A stretch of 64,000 nt of DNA, from contig JAJIRX010000941.1 of assembly GCA_023853785.1 (NCBI GenBank), forward strand, positions 124,001 through 188,000, in the 5' to 3' direction. This stretch comes from Psilocybe azurescens. Lineage: Eukaryota; Basidiomycota; Agaricomycetes; Agaricales; Agrocybaceae. The notes below the pieces were generated by a model, which saw nothing but the letters and a program-made list of their open reading frames with translations, was not told the DNA's origin and ran no database searches. The position numbers and the translations under genes were made by a program. Every line of letters starts with the position of its first letter. The stretch's first letter is position 1. Below are positions 1 to 13,526 of this stretch, in pieces.

Positions 1-901
1 TGACGATTCGAGGAAGTTTAATAGCGAGCGAGCTGCGTGGTCGCTCCACTTTGCTACGCAGAAACTCAGAAACTCATTGGGTGACAGCGAATCATCTTTG
101 CTCATCTGGGTTCCATATGTCCATTTTGGTCTATGAAGACAACTGTAAAGACTGATACAGCGATAGTCCTAGTGATAAAGCGATATGCATCTGTACGATT
201 TTTGGTTTGTTTACTGGAACGGTGATAATATGATATTTTTTTTTCTCACCAAGAATTCTTCGTCGTCGATCCTTACGATATTCGTAAACGTAACAACGAC
301 AAGAGAACGGCTGTCTTTTCAAAAGCTTTGTGTAGGCGCGTCGGTAGTGAATTAAAAGATTTCTAAAGTGTTCATAGGAACTAGGCAGCAGATCCCGATC
401 AAGAGAGGAGGTTCAGTTTGAAACGTTGAAATTGAGATCTGAAACGTTGAACGTTGAGCGCGCCAAGTGTGAGAACTATGGCATGCCGACCGGCAAATAT
501 TACGTAATAAGAAACTTCCAAGACACCTCTCCTCTAACAACGTTAAACACAAAGAAAATCGACAAGAATGACAACGACCAACTCAGAACTTTCTAGCTCG
601 ATGTCTGGAACAACTCACCAAAGTAAAGATCTTTTCAAAGTTCTGTCTGCAATGATCTCCACGTTTATGTTGCTCAACGGGCCGCCGGGTATTCTCGAAG
701 CGATAAATGCTTCTTAACGGCTACAATAAAGTATCGTTTATAAGCTACTATGAACTACTCCACCAACGAAGCAACTAAGTGACAGGATCATATGAGCTCT
801 TACGAGAAGCAGAACATATATATGGCGCAGACGTCGGACTCAGGCCCGTTTCGAAAGGTACATAGGGCGTAAGCTCAATCGACGACAGCATTGCGCTCCC
901 C
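1..901. other. 5' end of window, no gene recognised
   Basis: Only short open frames with no recognisable domain, signal peptide or convincing splice pattern are seen on either strand. The last 150 bases or so presumably hold the promoter of the oxidoreductase gene that follows; an AT-rich stretch near 815-826 could act as a TATA-like element, but this is weak. Confidence 0.4.
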
Positions 902-3097
<2,196 letters not shown>

Positions 3098-3679
3098 TCG
3101 CAGAGGTGTTTTATAATAGATGTTATTTTGAGAAGGCTCTTGTGATTGCGTAGCAACAGTTAGGAACGCGACGCGTTCGTCAGGTGACCAGTATACAATC
3201 CCGTGCCCTGACTCAGGGGCGTTAGGGGAGATCAATTTAGCCACTCAGGATCTTTGGGAAATGCATGCCAGGAATAACTGACAAATTCTCAGGATCGTGG
3301 AAGAAAGATGAATCCTTGGAAGTAAAGGCGAATTATTATATTAGGCAGATGCAGCGAGGTCATAAGGCACATTATTGCGGTTGTGTGCGTTAGAACTTTG
3401 GCTTCAAATGGATGGTCAGAATTACATACAAGAGGACTATGGGTCTCACTGAAGCTCATCTGTGTGAGATTATATTCACCACATGTTGCAAAAAAGATAG
3501 ATGTGCCTTCAAAGTTAATCCTATGATTTGCGACACCTACGACTAGCTTCTGGAATTCTTGCGTACCCCTACTTTTGTACACTGGTATAATTTTGCTTTT
3601 TTGAGTCGATTAATTCTGCTTATAAGTACCAGTCGCGGCGTGTCACTATTAGTATTAGTGTTCCCTAATGTTAATCTAT
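3098..3679. promoter_or_regulatory. Intergenic region with likely promoter of first lactonase gene
   Basis: No gene is seen. A TATAAG box at 3621-3626 lies 54 bases before the lactonase start. The second lactonase has a similar box (TATAAAAG at 8767-8774) 39 bases before its start, and in both copies the box is preceded by GCT. Confidence 0.45.
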
Positions 3680-5226
3680 ATGAAATCACCTATCCCGCTG
3701 CTCATACTTTTGATCAACTACTCACAATGTCAAGGACAAGGAATATCAAATACCACCATCATAAATTCTATCTCTACCGTCGCTGTGGTACATCTGTAAT
3801 CTTGCTGAGGAGGATTAAACATGCTAATACCGCTACAGGACATCCCCCCTGCCTCCTTTGCTGTTCTCGGGCAAAATGCAACTTTTCGACGGAATAGCAC
3901 AGCGGACTTGTTCAACCCTACGAACTCGACTCCACCATTCTTCCAGATACTCCATCCAGACTTTCAAAACATCCTGGGAGCTAACGCTTTTATCAGGAAA
4001 ATAGCGATGAACACTACATTCGCCTCTGGAAGTTTTGCATTTGAGGCACCCATCTTCAACCCTACGACTAACGAGCTATTCTTCGCGAGTGTCGTCCTTC
4101 CGCCTGAGAGTAGCATGACGCACAACAATCGGATCAGTAAAATTAACATGACAGTAGTCGAAAGGGCGTTGGCCAGTAAGGTGGCGGATATCAATGTTCC
4201 TTTCACAACTGTAGGTGCAGTTTGATCTCATACTTGCCATAGTACTGAACGTGTATTTCAGCTGTCTCTTCCGGAAACAGTTCAGATTACAAACGGAGGT
4301 ACAGGCCCGTTCCGAGGATCGTTGCTTCTCACCACTCGAGGTCGGGCAAATCTACCTTCGGCCCTGGTTTTGGTCAATCCCAAGGCGCCAAACAACGCGA
4401 CAGTCCTCCTGGACAATTTTTTCGGGCGTCAATTCAACTCTATGAACGATCTCAAAATCCATCCAAGTGGAAACATATTCTTTACAGACGACAAGTAAGC
4501 AGTCTGCCTACTGTATCATTCTTGAGCTCAGTATTCAACTCCGGATGCCCAGTTTGGGATTCACAGACGGTGAAAGACCTCCCCCTTGCTACCAAGTCAG
4601 ACCTACATGTTCGATCCACGGAGTGGACTTGTGAAAATGGTAGCCGACGGCGTCCAAGTCCCAAACGGGATCGCTTTCAGCCCTGACGGGACTGTCGCTT
4701 ATATGTCGGTTTCCAGTTTGTATTGCTTCGAATAACTGATTCTAATAGAACATGACATATCACAGAGCTGACTCGGCCTCTTTGAGCGATCAGACCCGAC
4801 CGTCAACCGTGTGAGCCTGTTTTCAAAGTCGAAGTTTGTCATGTATAGCAATAAGTCTTATACTAAAGAACAGATATGCATTTGACGTTGACCCGGAGAG
4901 CTTCGCATTTAACAATAGACGGGTCTTTTCGTATATTGACTCCGGAATTCCAGACGGGATGCAAGTTGATACCCAAGGGAACCTGTATGTTGCTAGTGGT
5001 GATGGTGTCCAAGTAGGTTTCATGAGCTCTGACACCCTTTGCCTACTTATTAACACTTGAATACTAAAAGATATTTAGGAAGGACGGTGTCCTCCTTGGG
5101 AAACTGTTCTTTGGAACAAGAGTTGCCAATATGGCATTTACTGGAGATGGGAAACTTGTCGTGCTCGTCAGCAGTGCCATTTTCGTCGCCCAGATCGATG
5201 CAAAAAGCGCTCTCGTATCAACATAA
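3680..5226 (+). CDS. Secreted SMP-30/gluconolactonase-like beta-propeller protein, copy A
   Basis: Probable extracellular lactone hydrolase of the SMP-30/gluconolaconase/LRE family, a six-bladed propeller that opens sugar or other lactones. Exons: 3680-3787, 3839-4210, 4262-4494, 4553-4704, 4766-4810, 4874-5012, 5071-5226. The start was chosen because MKSPIPLLILLINYSQC is a good signal peptide that splices in frame into exon 2. Propeller motifs typical of the family follow: LKIHPSGNIFFTD, TYMFDPRSG, PNGIAFSPDGTVAY, GIPDGMQVDTQGNLYVA. Several N-x-S/T sites fit secretion. The exons add up to one base less than 402 codons. The missing base lies in a C run at 4580-4586, between the FGF-like and LLPSQ segments. 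All seven exons match copy B at 8813-10368. The stop codon overlaps the end of the convergent transporter gene by nine bases. Substrate unknown. Confidence 0.85.
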
Positions 5227-7249
5227 TTGGTACTTGGATAGTAGTTTACAGGATATACCGGAATCCCTTTTAATAACTCCCTTGTGTACTTCATCTCTTT
5301 CCATTCTAGAATTCTCCCTCTTCATGTGCCATCGTAGAACCAAGCACATAATAATAGCAACTCCCGATGTAGCTATACAAATTCCATATGAGTTACGGTA
5401 CGTGGGTCCCCATGTAGAGGGCCAAACGTATCTAGTGAGCCATTTCATCAGTATACATCGTCGAATGATGTCTAGACAAAAACTACTCACGCTCCAGCAA
5501 CATTGCCGAGCTGCGAGAACCCATTTATTAACGCAAGTGCTACAGCACGCTTGGATGCTGGCTGAGGAAAGCTCTGGCTGATCCATGCGTAGAATATTAT
5601 GAACCCAGCAAATGATTGAGCCATTAGGAATCTGTAGATATTTTTCGGTGGTTTAGTCCAGCGCCTTAAGATTGGGTGTTGCTACTCACAATGAGAGGTA
5701 TCGCGCGGCAGTGTTCATTGTGCTAATTGCGATCACGAACCCCACGATGCCGATGGCCAAAGGGCCTATACAATGAAAGCATCTCTCGTTCGTCATATCG
5801 GAGTGTCGAGAAAGTATAAATGCGACGATTGCCGTAAAGAGGAAAGGAGGCGCGCACATCAGCAGGGTGACTGTGCGATTAAATCCCATTGTGGCGCTCA
5901 GCGTCGGAAAGTACGCGTTAAATGAGAGGGTAACTGCCCATGAGGTCAAGAGCAGTGCCATCCACCATACTTTCCAATCCGTAATCGCCATCCACAGTCC
6001 AGCCAAGCCGCCGGATTCCATTTCTTCGTCGCTGCCCATGTCTTCTTGCAACCGTCTCAGGGCGAGCGCCCGCTCGTCATCGGTTAACCAACGAGTGGTT
6101 TCAGGGAAATCTGGGAGAATAAAAATTGCCAAAATGGCTATTGCAATGGTAAGCGATCCCTCAATAAAGAAGAGCCATCTAGAATAAAATATTAAACGAG
6201 GTCTGAGGATCGATAGGCCAAACAAATATCAATGATACCTCCAGGCAGCATGTCCCAGTTTTCCTTCCATTCCACTGAGAATACCTGAGGCCATGAGAGC
6301 TCCAAATGCATTGCTGATAATATTGCCGCAATACAGAATAGCGATCCGCAGACTCAGCTCATTGCGCTTGTACCATTTAGTCAAAAGGAACTAGTCGTCT
6401 GGGATTATTGCTTATAGTATATGCAAAATGAAGTGTCAGGTTACCAATGCTCCAGGGAAGAAAGCCGCTTCGACGAATCCAAGAAAGAACCTTGTAAGCA
6501 AAGCGCCCGTAAAGCTGTCGCATACTCAAGTCAAACGCCGTACGCCATGATATACAAAGCATTTACTTTGTCGCTATACCTAGGGACGATTAAACATGGC
6601 TCTTATGAAGCGCATAAGACACACCTGTGAGGCACGATATAGTTCCCCAGACAATCATACAAGCAGGAATATACAGTGATGGTTTGGCAGTCCAATTTAA
6701 GAACATATTCCTGTAGCCGTTGTCATTTCAGTGGAGATGTTGACTCTCTAGTACATGATCTACTTACGATGGGACTTGCATTATGATGTAACCGACGTAG
6801 AGAATAGACAGCAAAGTCGCGAATTCAGTACCTGTTTTGTGTGATGCTTGAATCAGCCCATCGTGACGCTTTGCGACGAACTGACCCTGAAGTTTAAGAT
6901 CTTTCTCGAATCCCCGTAAGCGTGCTGAACTAAGAACGCATTATTAAAGACAAGGTCAGACGTTGAAGCCAGAGCTACCCAGCGTTGTTCCTGTCGATCT
7001 ACAAGTAGCCATATCAATAACCGGTAATAATATGAACAACAAAGAGCTCACAAAGTTAAGGATGTATATGACCACTAGAACACTCATCCTTAGATCGACT
7101 TTCCAGATGAGCTTTCTCTCGAGGTGCTTGCGTGCTTCGGTACCACCAAACTCTATGTCTGGGATGTCTTTGCCACCGTCGCGGTCGTCGTACTTCTCTT
7201 CATACTTCTCGTTGTCACTGGGGGAAAGGTTAGAACCATTGTAGATCAT
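5218..7249 (-). CDS. MFS transporter, anion:cation symporter type (TNA1-like), copy A
   Basis: Multi-exon plasma-membrane transporter of the major facilitator superfamily, closest in style to fungal nicotinate/allantoate-type permeases that import organic acids with protons. The start at 7249 gives a charged cytoplasmic N-terminus ending in RKLIWKVDLRMS before helix 1. Later exons read IDRNNAG, QVPS, FLGFVEAAFFPGAL, ILSGMEGKLGHAAWR, FILPDFPETTRWLTDDER and FSQLGNVAG, all usual for the ACS family. The central exon (about 5686-6180) holds the loop and helices 7-9. The C-terminal tail ends in KYQLC and is longer than in copy B. Exon ends in the middle part were not all fixed. It is convergent with the lactonase, whose last nine bases it shares. 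Likely role: uptake of an acid released outside the cell (inference). Confidence 0.82.
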
Positions 7250-8812
7250 TCTTTACTGTTCCTCTTTGCAGTTGTGCACACCGATGCACAGGTCTCTAAG
7301 TGCGGGGAGAAAAGGGAAGAAAAGACGGCTGATGAAATCATTGCTATCTGTGTGATATAGGACGAAATCACATTGTTACAGCCAGATTCATTCATAAATC
7401 CGAAAATCCCACGTCAAAGATCTGATCCAAACAGTTCAGTGTCAAATCTCTTAGTCGGCTACATTGGTTGATAAAGCAGAAACAATGCATTGATATCAAT
7501 TGTTTTAGGGCAACGGCGTGCATTGAACTAGCCAGTAGACACAACGCTCCCAGAGCCTAGATAATGTCGAAGCTATAAGTATAGTCAAGTGGACTACCGG
7601 ACATTTAAGCTGGAATGTCGACGACCCATACGTTAAGGCAGACTCGAATTCCTGGAGAGACGGAGATATTTATAGTCAGTACAACATCTAGATTCTAAAT
7701 ATAATCACATCTTGATGTACCGACAGACCCATCGCCAGCTCCACACAAGCAACGCATGAGCTATGTAATTCATGCAGTGCTCTCATGTGGTTCTAGCCTG
7801 TAGTAATGAGCCGCCGTACAGTACGAGGAACAAGGGATAAAATACACGAATGTTTTTAATTTACAGGAGATGTGAGCTGGTGTGTATTCTACCGTTGCTA
7901 TACCACAGAGCACGGACTAAGTTCATCCTTGCAGTACAAATGAAGTCCCATACCACTTACAAGAGGCTTGAATCCGAGCCGATGCGGGAAGATAGTGTTT
8001 GGTCAGGTGACCTGAATAATTGGCGCGTCGCCACAGGTTAGGCTTTTAGGCCCTGAGGGATCGCGTTGCACAGACAAAAATATATGTGGCAGGTTGGGCT
8101 TGCGTAAAGCCGAATCTAGTATCTAGCAGAAATATTTGATCGCTTTGAATATATTTGGCTATACTTTATACCTTGACCCAATGATAAGTATGTCATTTTG
8201 TTTTCGAAATCGAATGGCTTGGTTCTGAGACTGGACCATTGATGATGACTCTGCGCATATACAACTCCTTATGTATGTATATACTGTCAGGCATCTATTT
8301 GAAGCTTCTATATAGCACTTGTATTACGGGAAGAGCAGCAGAAACGACACAACTGAGTTCTTTGGATTCGATGCCACCTGTGTGACTTAACGCATATTTA
8401 GAGATCGTGGAAATTTGGCGCGGCCACATTGAGTGGATCAGAAGAGCAGGAGCTGATTGACACCGAATGTTTATATTTATGCGGATCAACCGGCCAGGAC
8501 AATGCTGGATATATGCTTTACGATGTGACGCTTATCGGGAATGTAGGTTTATTCAAAGTATTGTAGGTTTATTCGACATCAAATAGTGGGGGAAGTATGG
8601 TATAATCTGTCCCCAGTAGCATGCACCACTAAACCATCCTGGTATTTACTCGTCGTCATCGCAGTTGATTTGATTTTCCACGGTAACTTCCCCACTTTTT
8701 ATAGCATTTATTTTCACACAACTTGTTAATTTATCTGTTTTATGCCCAGCTCATGGGATGGATGCTTATAAAAGTGTATTACCGCAGTAGTTATCTTCTT
8801 TCGTCTCTGATC
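7250..8812. promoter_or_regulatory. Divergent intergenic region between transporter A and lactonase B
   Basis: About 1.5 kb with no convincing gene on either strand. It must contain the promoters of transporter A (reading left) and lactonase B (reading right). The only clear element is TATAAAAG at 8767-8774, 39 bases before the lactonase B start. Confidence 0.45.
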
Positions 8813-10368
8813 ATGAAACCGTTACGCTTAGCAGCTTTGGCAACTGTGCCGTTATTCTTGAACGCGTTTAACACCTACGGGCAAGTGACACCATCAGTGG
8901 ATAACTCATCTTCTACCCTTACTGGAGCTGTGGTACGTACACCGGGCCACTTCAGCTACCTATCGAACGACTCAATAAGCTGACAATTACATAGTCTGTT
9001 CCACCTTCCTCATTCGCGGTTCTTGGCCAGAATGCAACATTCCGACAAATTTTTACCGACTTTTTCAACCCAACCAATTCTACCCCACCATTCTTTCAGA
9101 TTTTTCATACAGATTTTCAGGCCATCCTAGGACCCAATACATTTGTCAAAAGAATTGCAATGAATACTACATTCGCCTCTGGAAGTTTTGCATTTGAGGC
9201 ACCCATCTTCAACCCCCGACTAACGAGCTATTCTTCGCGAGTGTCGTTCTACCACCTGAAAGCAGTATGACTCATAACAATCGGATCAGTAAAATTGACA
9301 TGACGGCAGTTGAGAAAGCATTAGCCAGCAAGGTGTCGGATATTAATGTTCCTTTCACAACTGTAGGTCTAGGTCGACCCCGTACTTACCATAATACTGA
9401 ACGTGTATTTCAGCTATCTCTTCCTGAAACAGTTCAGATCACAAACGGGGGTACAGGCCCGTTCCGAGGATCGTTGCTTTTGGCTACTCGAGGTCGGGCA
9501 AGTCTACCTTCGGCTCTCGTTTTAGTTAATCCCAAGGCGCCCAACAACGCAACCGTACTTCTCGACAACTTCTTTGGGCGTCAATTTAACTCCATGAATG
9601 ATCTTAAAATCCATCCAAGTGGGAACATATTCTTTACAGACGATAAGTAAGTTAATACTTCTGGTATTGTGTACCTTGATATTGAAAGCTTTGATACTCA
9701 GTTTTGGGTTTACAAACGATCAAAAACCCCACCCTTGCTACCCAGTCAGAGCTATATGTTTGATCCACGTACTGGCCTGGTCAGAATGGTAGCAGATGGA
9801 GAACTGACTCCAAACGGAATTGCATTCAATTCCGACGGCAGTGTGGCATACATGTGTGTATATTAATCCAACCTCAACATTAATCCTTTCTGACAGTGTA
9901 TCTCTAATAGAGGAGATTCGTCAGCTTTGACAAATCAGACCCTGCCCACAACAGTGTAGGTCTTAACTATACAGCTTACAGTATTCCTGACGTCAAATAC
10001 TAGATATTCATATGACGTTGATCCGGAGACCTTTGCATTTAACAATCGAAGAGTTTTCGCCTTCATCGACACTGGAATCCCCGACGGAATCCAGGTCGAT
10101 ACTAAGGGAAACGTATATGTTGCTACCGGTGACGGCGTACAAGTAAGTGGTTCAGAACAATTAAGACTTCGCAATTGACTGGCCTCTGTCTAACCTATCT
10201 CCACGCTGACAGGTCTTTAGAAAAGATGGTGTCCTACTCGGTAAGGTATTTCTTGGGACGAACGTAGCCAACATGGCATTTGCTGGAGATGGGAGGCTTG
10301 TCATCCTCGCTGGCAGCGCGATCTTCCTGGCACAGATTGAGGCTAAGAGTGCCTTGGTGACGATATAG
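8813..10368 (+). CDS. Secreted SMP-30/gluconolactonase-like protein, copy B, two frame breaks
   Basis: Paralogue of the lactonase at 3680-5226 with the same seven-exon plan: 8813-8932, 8995-9362, 9414-9646, 9702-9853, 9911-9955, 10004-10142, 10213-10368. The N-terminus MKPLRLAALATVPLFLNAF is a signal peptide. Conserved propeller segments include LKIHPSGNIFFTD, SYMFDPRTG, PNGIAFNSDGSVAY and GIPDGIQVDTKGNVYVA. The exons fall two bases short of 405 codons. One base is missing in the C run at 9213-9217, where copy A has an extra base. A second is missing at about 9727-9735, the same place as the break in copy A. Intron 2 (9363-9413) happens to be open in frame, so its retention would only add 17 residues. 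Presumably extracellular; substrate unknown. Confidence 0.83.
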
Positions 10369-10558
10369 GACTGTGTAGCAGACGCTGTTTAGCTGTAGCT
10401 ACTCTGATCAGTCTCTGATGAAATTTATGGGATATACATATGCTGAGTTAAACCTTTAGGCTTCCAGCCTGGGCCTGCATCATCTTCGCAAAAGACTTTA
10501 TACGAGGTTGTTCTTTTTTGAGTACTGGGAATATCCCACTAGAGCAGCTCATGAAGCT

Positions 10559-12570
10559 TTACACCATATATCGGAATCCTTTTTCCTTAACCCCCTTTTC
10601 TAACTCCTCTCTCTCCAACCGGGTGTTTACCTTGATGAAATGCCATTTGAGTACCCAACACATGAAAACGGCAAGTCCGGATGTCGCTATACATATCCCA
10701 TACGAGTTGCGGTACGTAGGTCCCCAGCCAGAAGGCCAAACATATCTTTCATTAACCCTTATATGAGTATTCTCTGGATTAGTAAGAAAAACCTTCAGAC
10801 GTACGATCCAGCTACATTGCCCAGCTGAGAAAAGGCGTTTATTATAGCAATTGCCACTGCACGCTTCGATGCTGGCTGAGGGAAACTGTTGCTCATCCAC
10901 GCGTAGAATACGATATATCCAGCGTACGACTGTGCCATGAGAAACCTATGAACATATTTATGTCAGTAATCCGGGTTTATAAGCACCCTGTCGTCCAACT
11001 CTCTGACTCACAGTGAGATGTACCGTGCAGCCGTATTCATCGTGCTGACTGCAATAATGAACCCCAGTATACCAACTCCCAGAGACCCTACACAATGATA
11101 GAACCTTTCACTGGTCTTGTCAGAGTGCCGTGAGAGCCAAAAGGCAACCACCGTAGTAAACAGGAATGGTGGAGCACAGAGAAGAAGAGTTACCGTCCGA
11201 TTAAATCCCATCGTAGCACTCAGCGTTGGGAAATATGCGTTGAAGGACAGCGATACGACCCACGACGTTAGGAGGAAAGCCATCCACCATACTTTCCAGT
11301 CGGTGAGTGCCATCCAAAGGCCGGTAAGCCCACTAGCCTCTTGCTGCTCGTCTTCTACCCTTCCGTCTTCTTCAAGTCGCTTCAAAGCGAGTGCACGTTC
11401 CTCGTCAGTCAGCCATGTCGTCGTGGCTGGAAAATCTGGTAAAATGAATGTTGCTAGTAGTGCCACTCCAATTGTTAGCGCCCCTTCGATAAAGAAAAGC
11501 CATCTGGAAGTGTTGTATCAGAAACGCATGCCATGCTTCGAGTAAACTACATGTACCTCCAAGCAGCGTGACCCAGCTTCCCTTGCATTCCACTAAGGAT
11601 TCCGGATGCCATAAGCGACCCAAAGGCGTTGCTGATAATATTGCCGCAATACAAAATAGCGGTGCGCAGGCCAATCTCGTTACGCCTATACCATTTGGAT
11701 AACAGAAACTAACATATCATCAGAAAGATGATATTCTTCAGAGATTTTACTTGCCAAGGCTCCAGGGAAGAAGGCCGCTTCGACAAATCCGAGGAAGAAC
11801 CGTGTTAGGAGTGCCCCTTTGAAGCTGTGGCGCGTCATGATGCAAGTAGTACTGGCGAGCAAACTAACCTACTTTGTTGTTATACCTAGTCGGATGGTTA
11901 GAATGTATCGAGCCCATCAGACGTTGTATTCACCTGTGAGACAAGAGATTGTACCCCAGACGACCATACACGCCGGGAGATATAACGAGGGCTTTCCGAT
12001 CCAATTCAAGAACATGTTTCTTTAGCAAAAAAGGCGCCGTTCAGAAGTCAATTCGGTGATTGGATAAAAGTTAGACAAAAGGGCTCCTTACGACGGTACT
12101 TGCATTATAATGTAGCCCACATAAAGAATGGAGAGCAAAGTCGCAAATTCTGTACCTGTTTGCTGATTTTATATCAGATATGTTCTCCTGAGTAAAAGAG
12201 CTGTGGCTGACCGTGAAGACTGAGATCAGATTCGAGTCCTCGAAGACGCGCAGCTCTGAATACCATTCAGCGAGAACAAGTGAGAAGATATTGAAGCTTA
12301 CCCAGCATTGTTTCTATCGATCTACGAATAGCTCGTGAATAAATTTGATGGTAATCACATAGGTTAAACACCCACATAGTTGAGAATATAGATGAAGACG
12401 AGGATGCTCATTCTCAAATCGACTTTCCAGAGGAGCTTCCTTTCGAGAATCTTGCGTGCTTCGGTACCACCAAATTCGGCGTCCGGATCTTCGTTGCTAC
12501 TGACGCGATTATTGACCTTTTCGTCTGACTGTTCCAAGACATGGCCTGTTGTCTGAGGTGCAGAGGGCAT
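10559..12570 (-). CDS. MFS transporter, anion:cation symporter type (TNA1-like), copy B
   Basis: Paralogue of the transporter at 5218-7249. The start at 12570 gives a cytoplasmic N-terminus with FGGTEARKILERKLLWKV, shared almost word for word with copy A. Small exons follow: IDRNNAG (about 12305-12325), AARLRGLESDLSLHG (about 12190-12255), TEFATLLSILYVGYIIMQVP (about 12090-12160), then a helix with YLPACMVVWGTISCLTG. The exon at about 11030-11505 carries WLFFIEGALTIGVALLATF, a central loop with WLTDEERALALKRL and helices 7-9. The last part includes FPQPASKRAVAIAIINAF and WPSGWGPTYRNSYG and ends in FRYMV. Overall about 490 residues and 12 predicted helices, normal for the family. Convergent with lactonase B with a 190-base gap, unlike copy A where the ends overlap. 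Predicted organic-acid/proton symport. Confidence 0.82.
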
Positions 12571-13100
12571 GATCTTCCCTTCGTCGTAGCGAGTTGTATA
12601 TCTATAACTGAATAAGCAGTTTCTGGCTTATTTGTGTCCTGGTGGTTTGGGATGGAGAAAAGACACAAAGGCCGCGTCGTAAGGCTGTCGTCTTCCCCAA
12701 CCCCAGAATATGAGATTGACACATCAAAAGCGGTCCGAGTTTGTATTGAGAGGTCAAAGAAGATGCAATTAGACAGCTGAAGACACCGCGTTGGAGTCTG
12801 GAGGAGGTCATGTGGCTTCCTGTAAAAATTTGAGAACATGTACATGCCATTGTGAGCAGTCGATCGGAGCCCCGCATGTTAGGGCAATGTTCAAATATAA
12901 CGCTGTCAGGTTGAGGGCGCGGCCCAAACGGTCCGTTGTAGTGTAGCAGTAGTGAATGTTCCATTCACAGATAAATGCCACGTATCTGTGTAGGAGTTCA
13001 TTTGGACTTTGGAATCTCGCTGCAGGCATTGCATTATATGCTCATATTGTTCAATGGATCGAAGAATTTTTGTTATATTCGGAAATATGATCAAGTCTCA
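12571..13100. other. Upstream region of transporter B, left flank of the retrotransposon
   Basis: No gene is supported. The region should hold the promoter of transporter B, which reads to the left. Several overlapping short minus-strand frames lack domains or splice support. Confidence 0.35.
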
Positions 13101-13105
13101 GGTTG
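13101..13105. repeat. Target-site duplication, left copy (GGTTG)
   Basis: The five bases GGTTG directly before the left LTR recur at 20094-20098 directly after the right LTR. A 5-base duplication is the size expected for Ty1/copia integrase. Confidence 0.93.
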
Positions 13106-13471
13106 TGTTACAATATAAAAATCGAGGCTATGCTACGTAGTGGTATGATCTACACTCGAACCCGTATACTACTAACCTGTAAGCTTATGTGTGTGTTGTA
13201 CTTAGTTGCGTAGTGAGCACTGTACTGAAGTGAGGAACTTCGTTATTTATTAGGAGCAGAACTACGCTACCTTATATACGTTTCTACATACTTTGTGCAT
13301 ATTTACATACTGCTACATATTAGGAAACATATATCATGTGCATATCATGTGCTATAAAGCACGCCATAATTGCGCCATACTCACGTGCAACCTATCACGT
13401 TGTATAGGTCATGTGCATCGTGTCACACTAACGTACACGTGCATGTCACGTGCTGTCACATAGTTTCAACA
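13106..13471 (-). repeat. 3' LTR of the copia element
   Basis: 366 bases, TGTTACAATA at the left end and GTTTCAACA at the right end as written on the plus strand. I found no difference from 19728-20093 when reading them side by side. By position it should carry a promoter copy and the polyadenylation signal of the element. Confidence 0.95.
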
Positions 13472-13480
13472 CTCCCCTTC
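13472..13480 (-). promoter_or_regulatory. Polypurine tract (plus-strand DNA primer)
   Basis: On the minus strand GAAGGGGAG lies immediately before the 3' LTR, the position and composition expected for the primer of second-strand DNA synthesis. Confidence 0.85.
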
Positions 13481-13526
13481 GAGTGGAGCGTGCTCACTCT
13501 ACACTCGTGATAACGTGGGTGACCTT

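Noticed and set aside
13106..13471. CRISPR-like or satellite repeat
   Set aside because: The repeat occurs twice only, 6.6 kb apart, with TG...CA ends and target duplication: it is an LTR.
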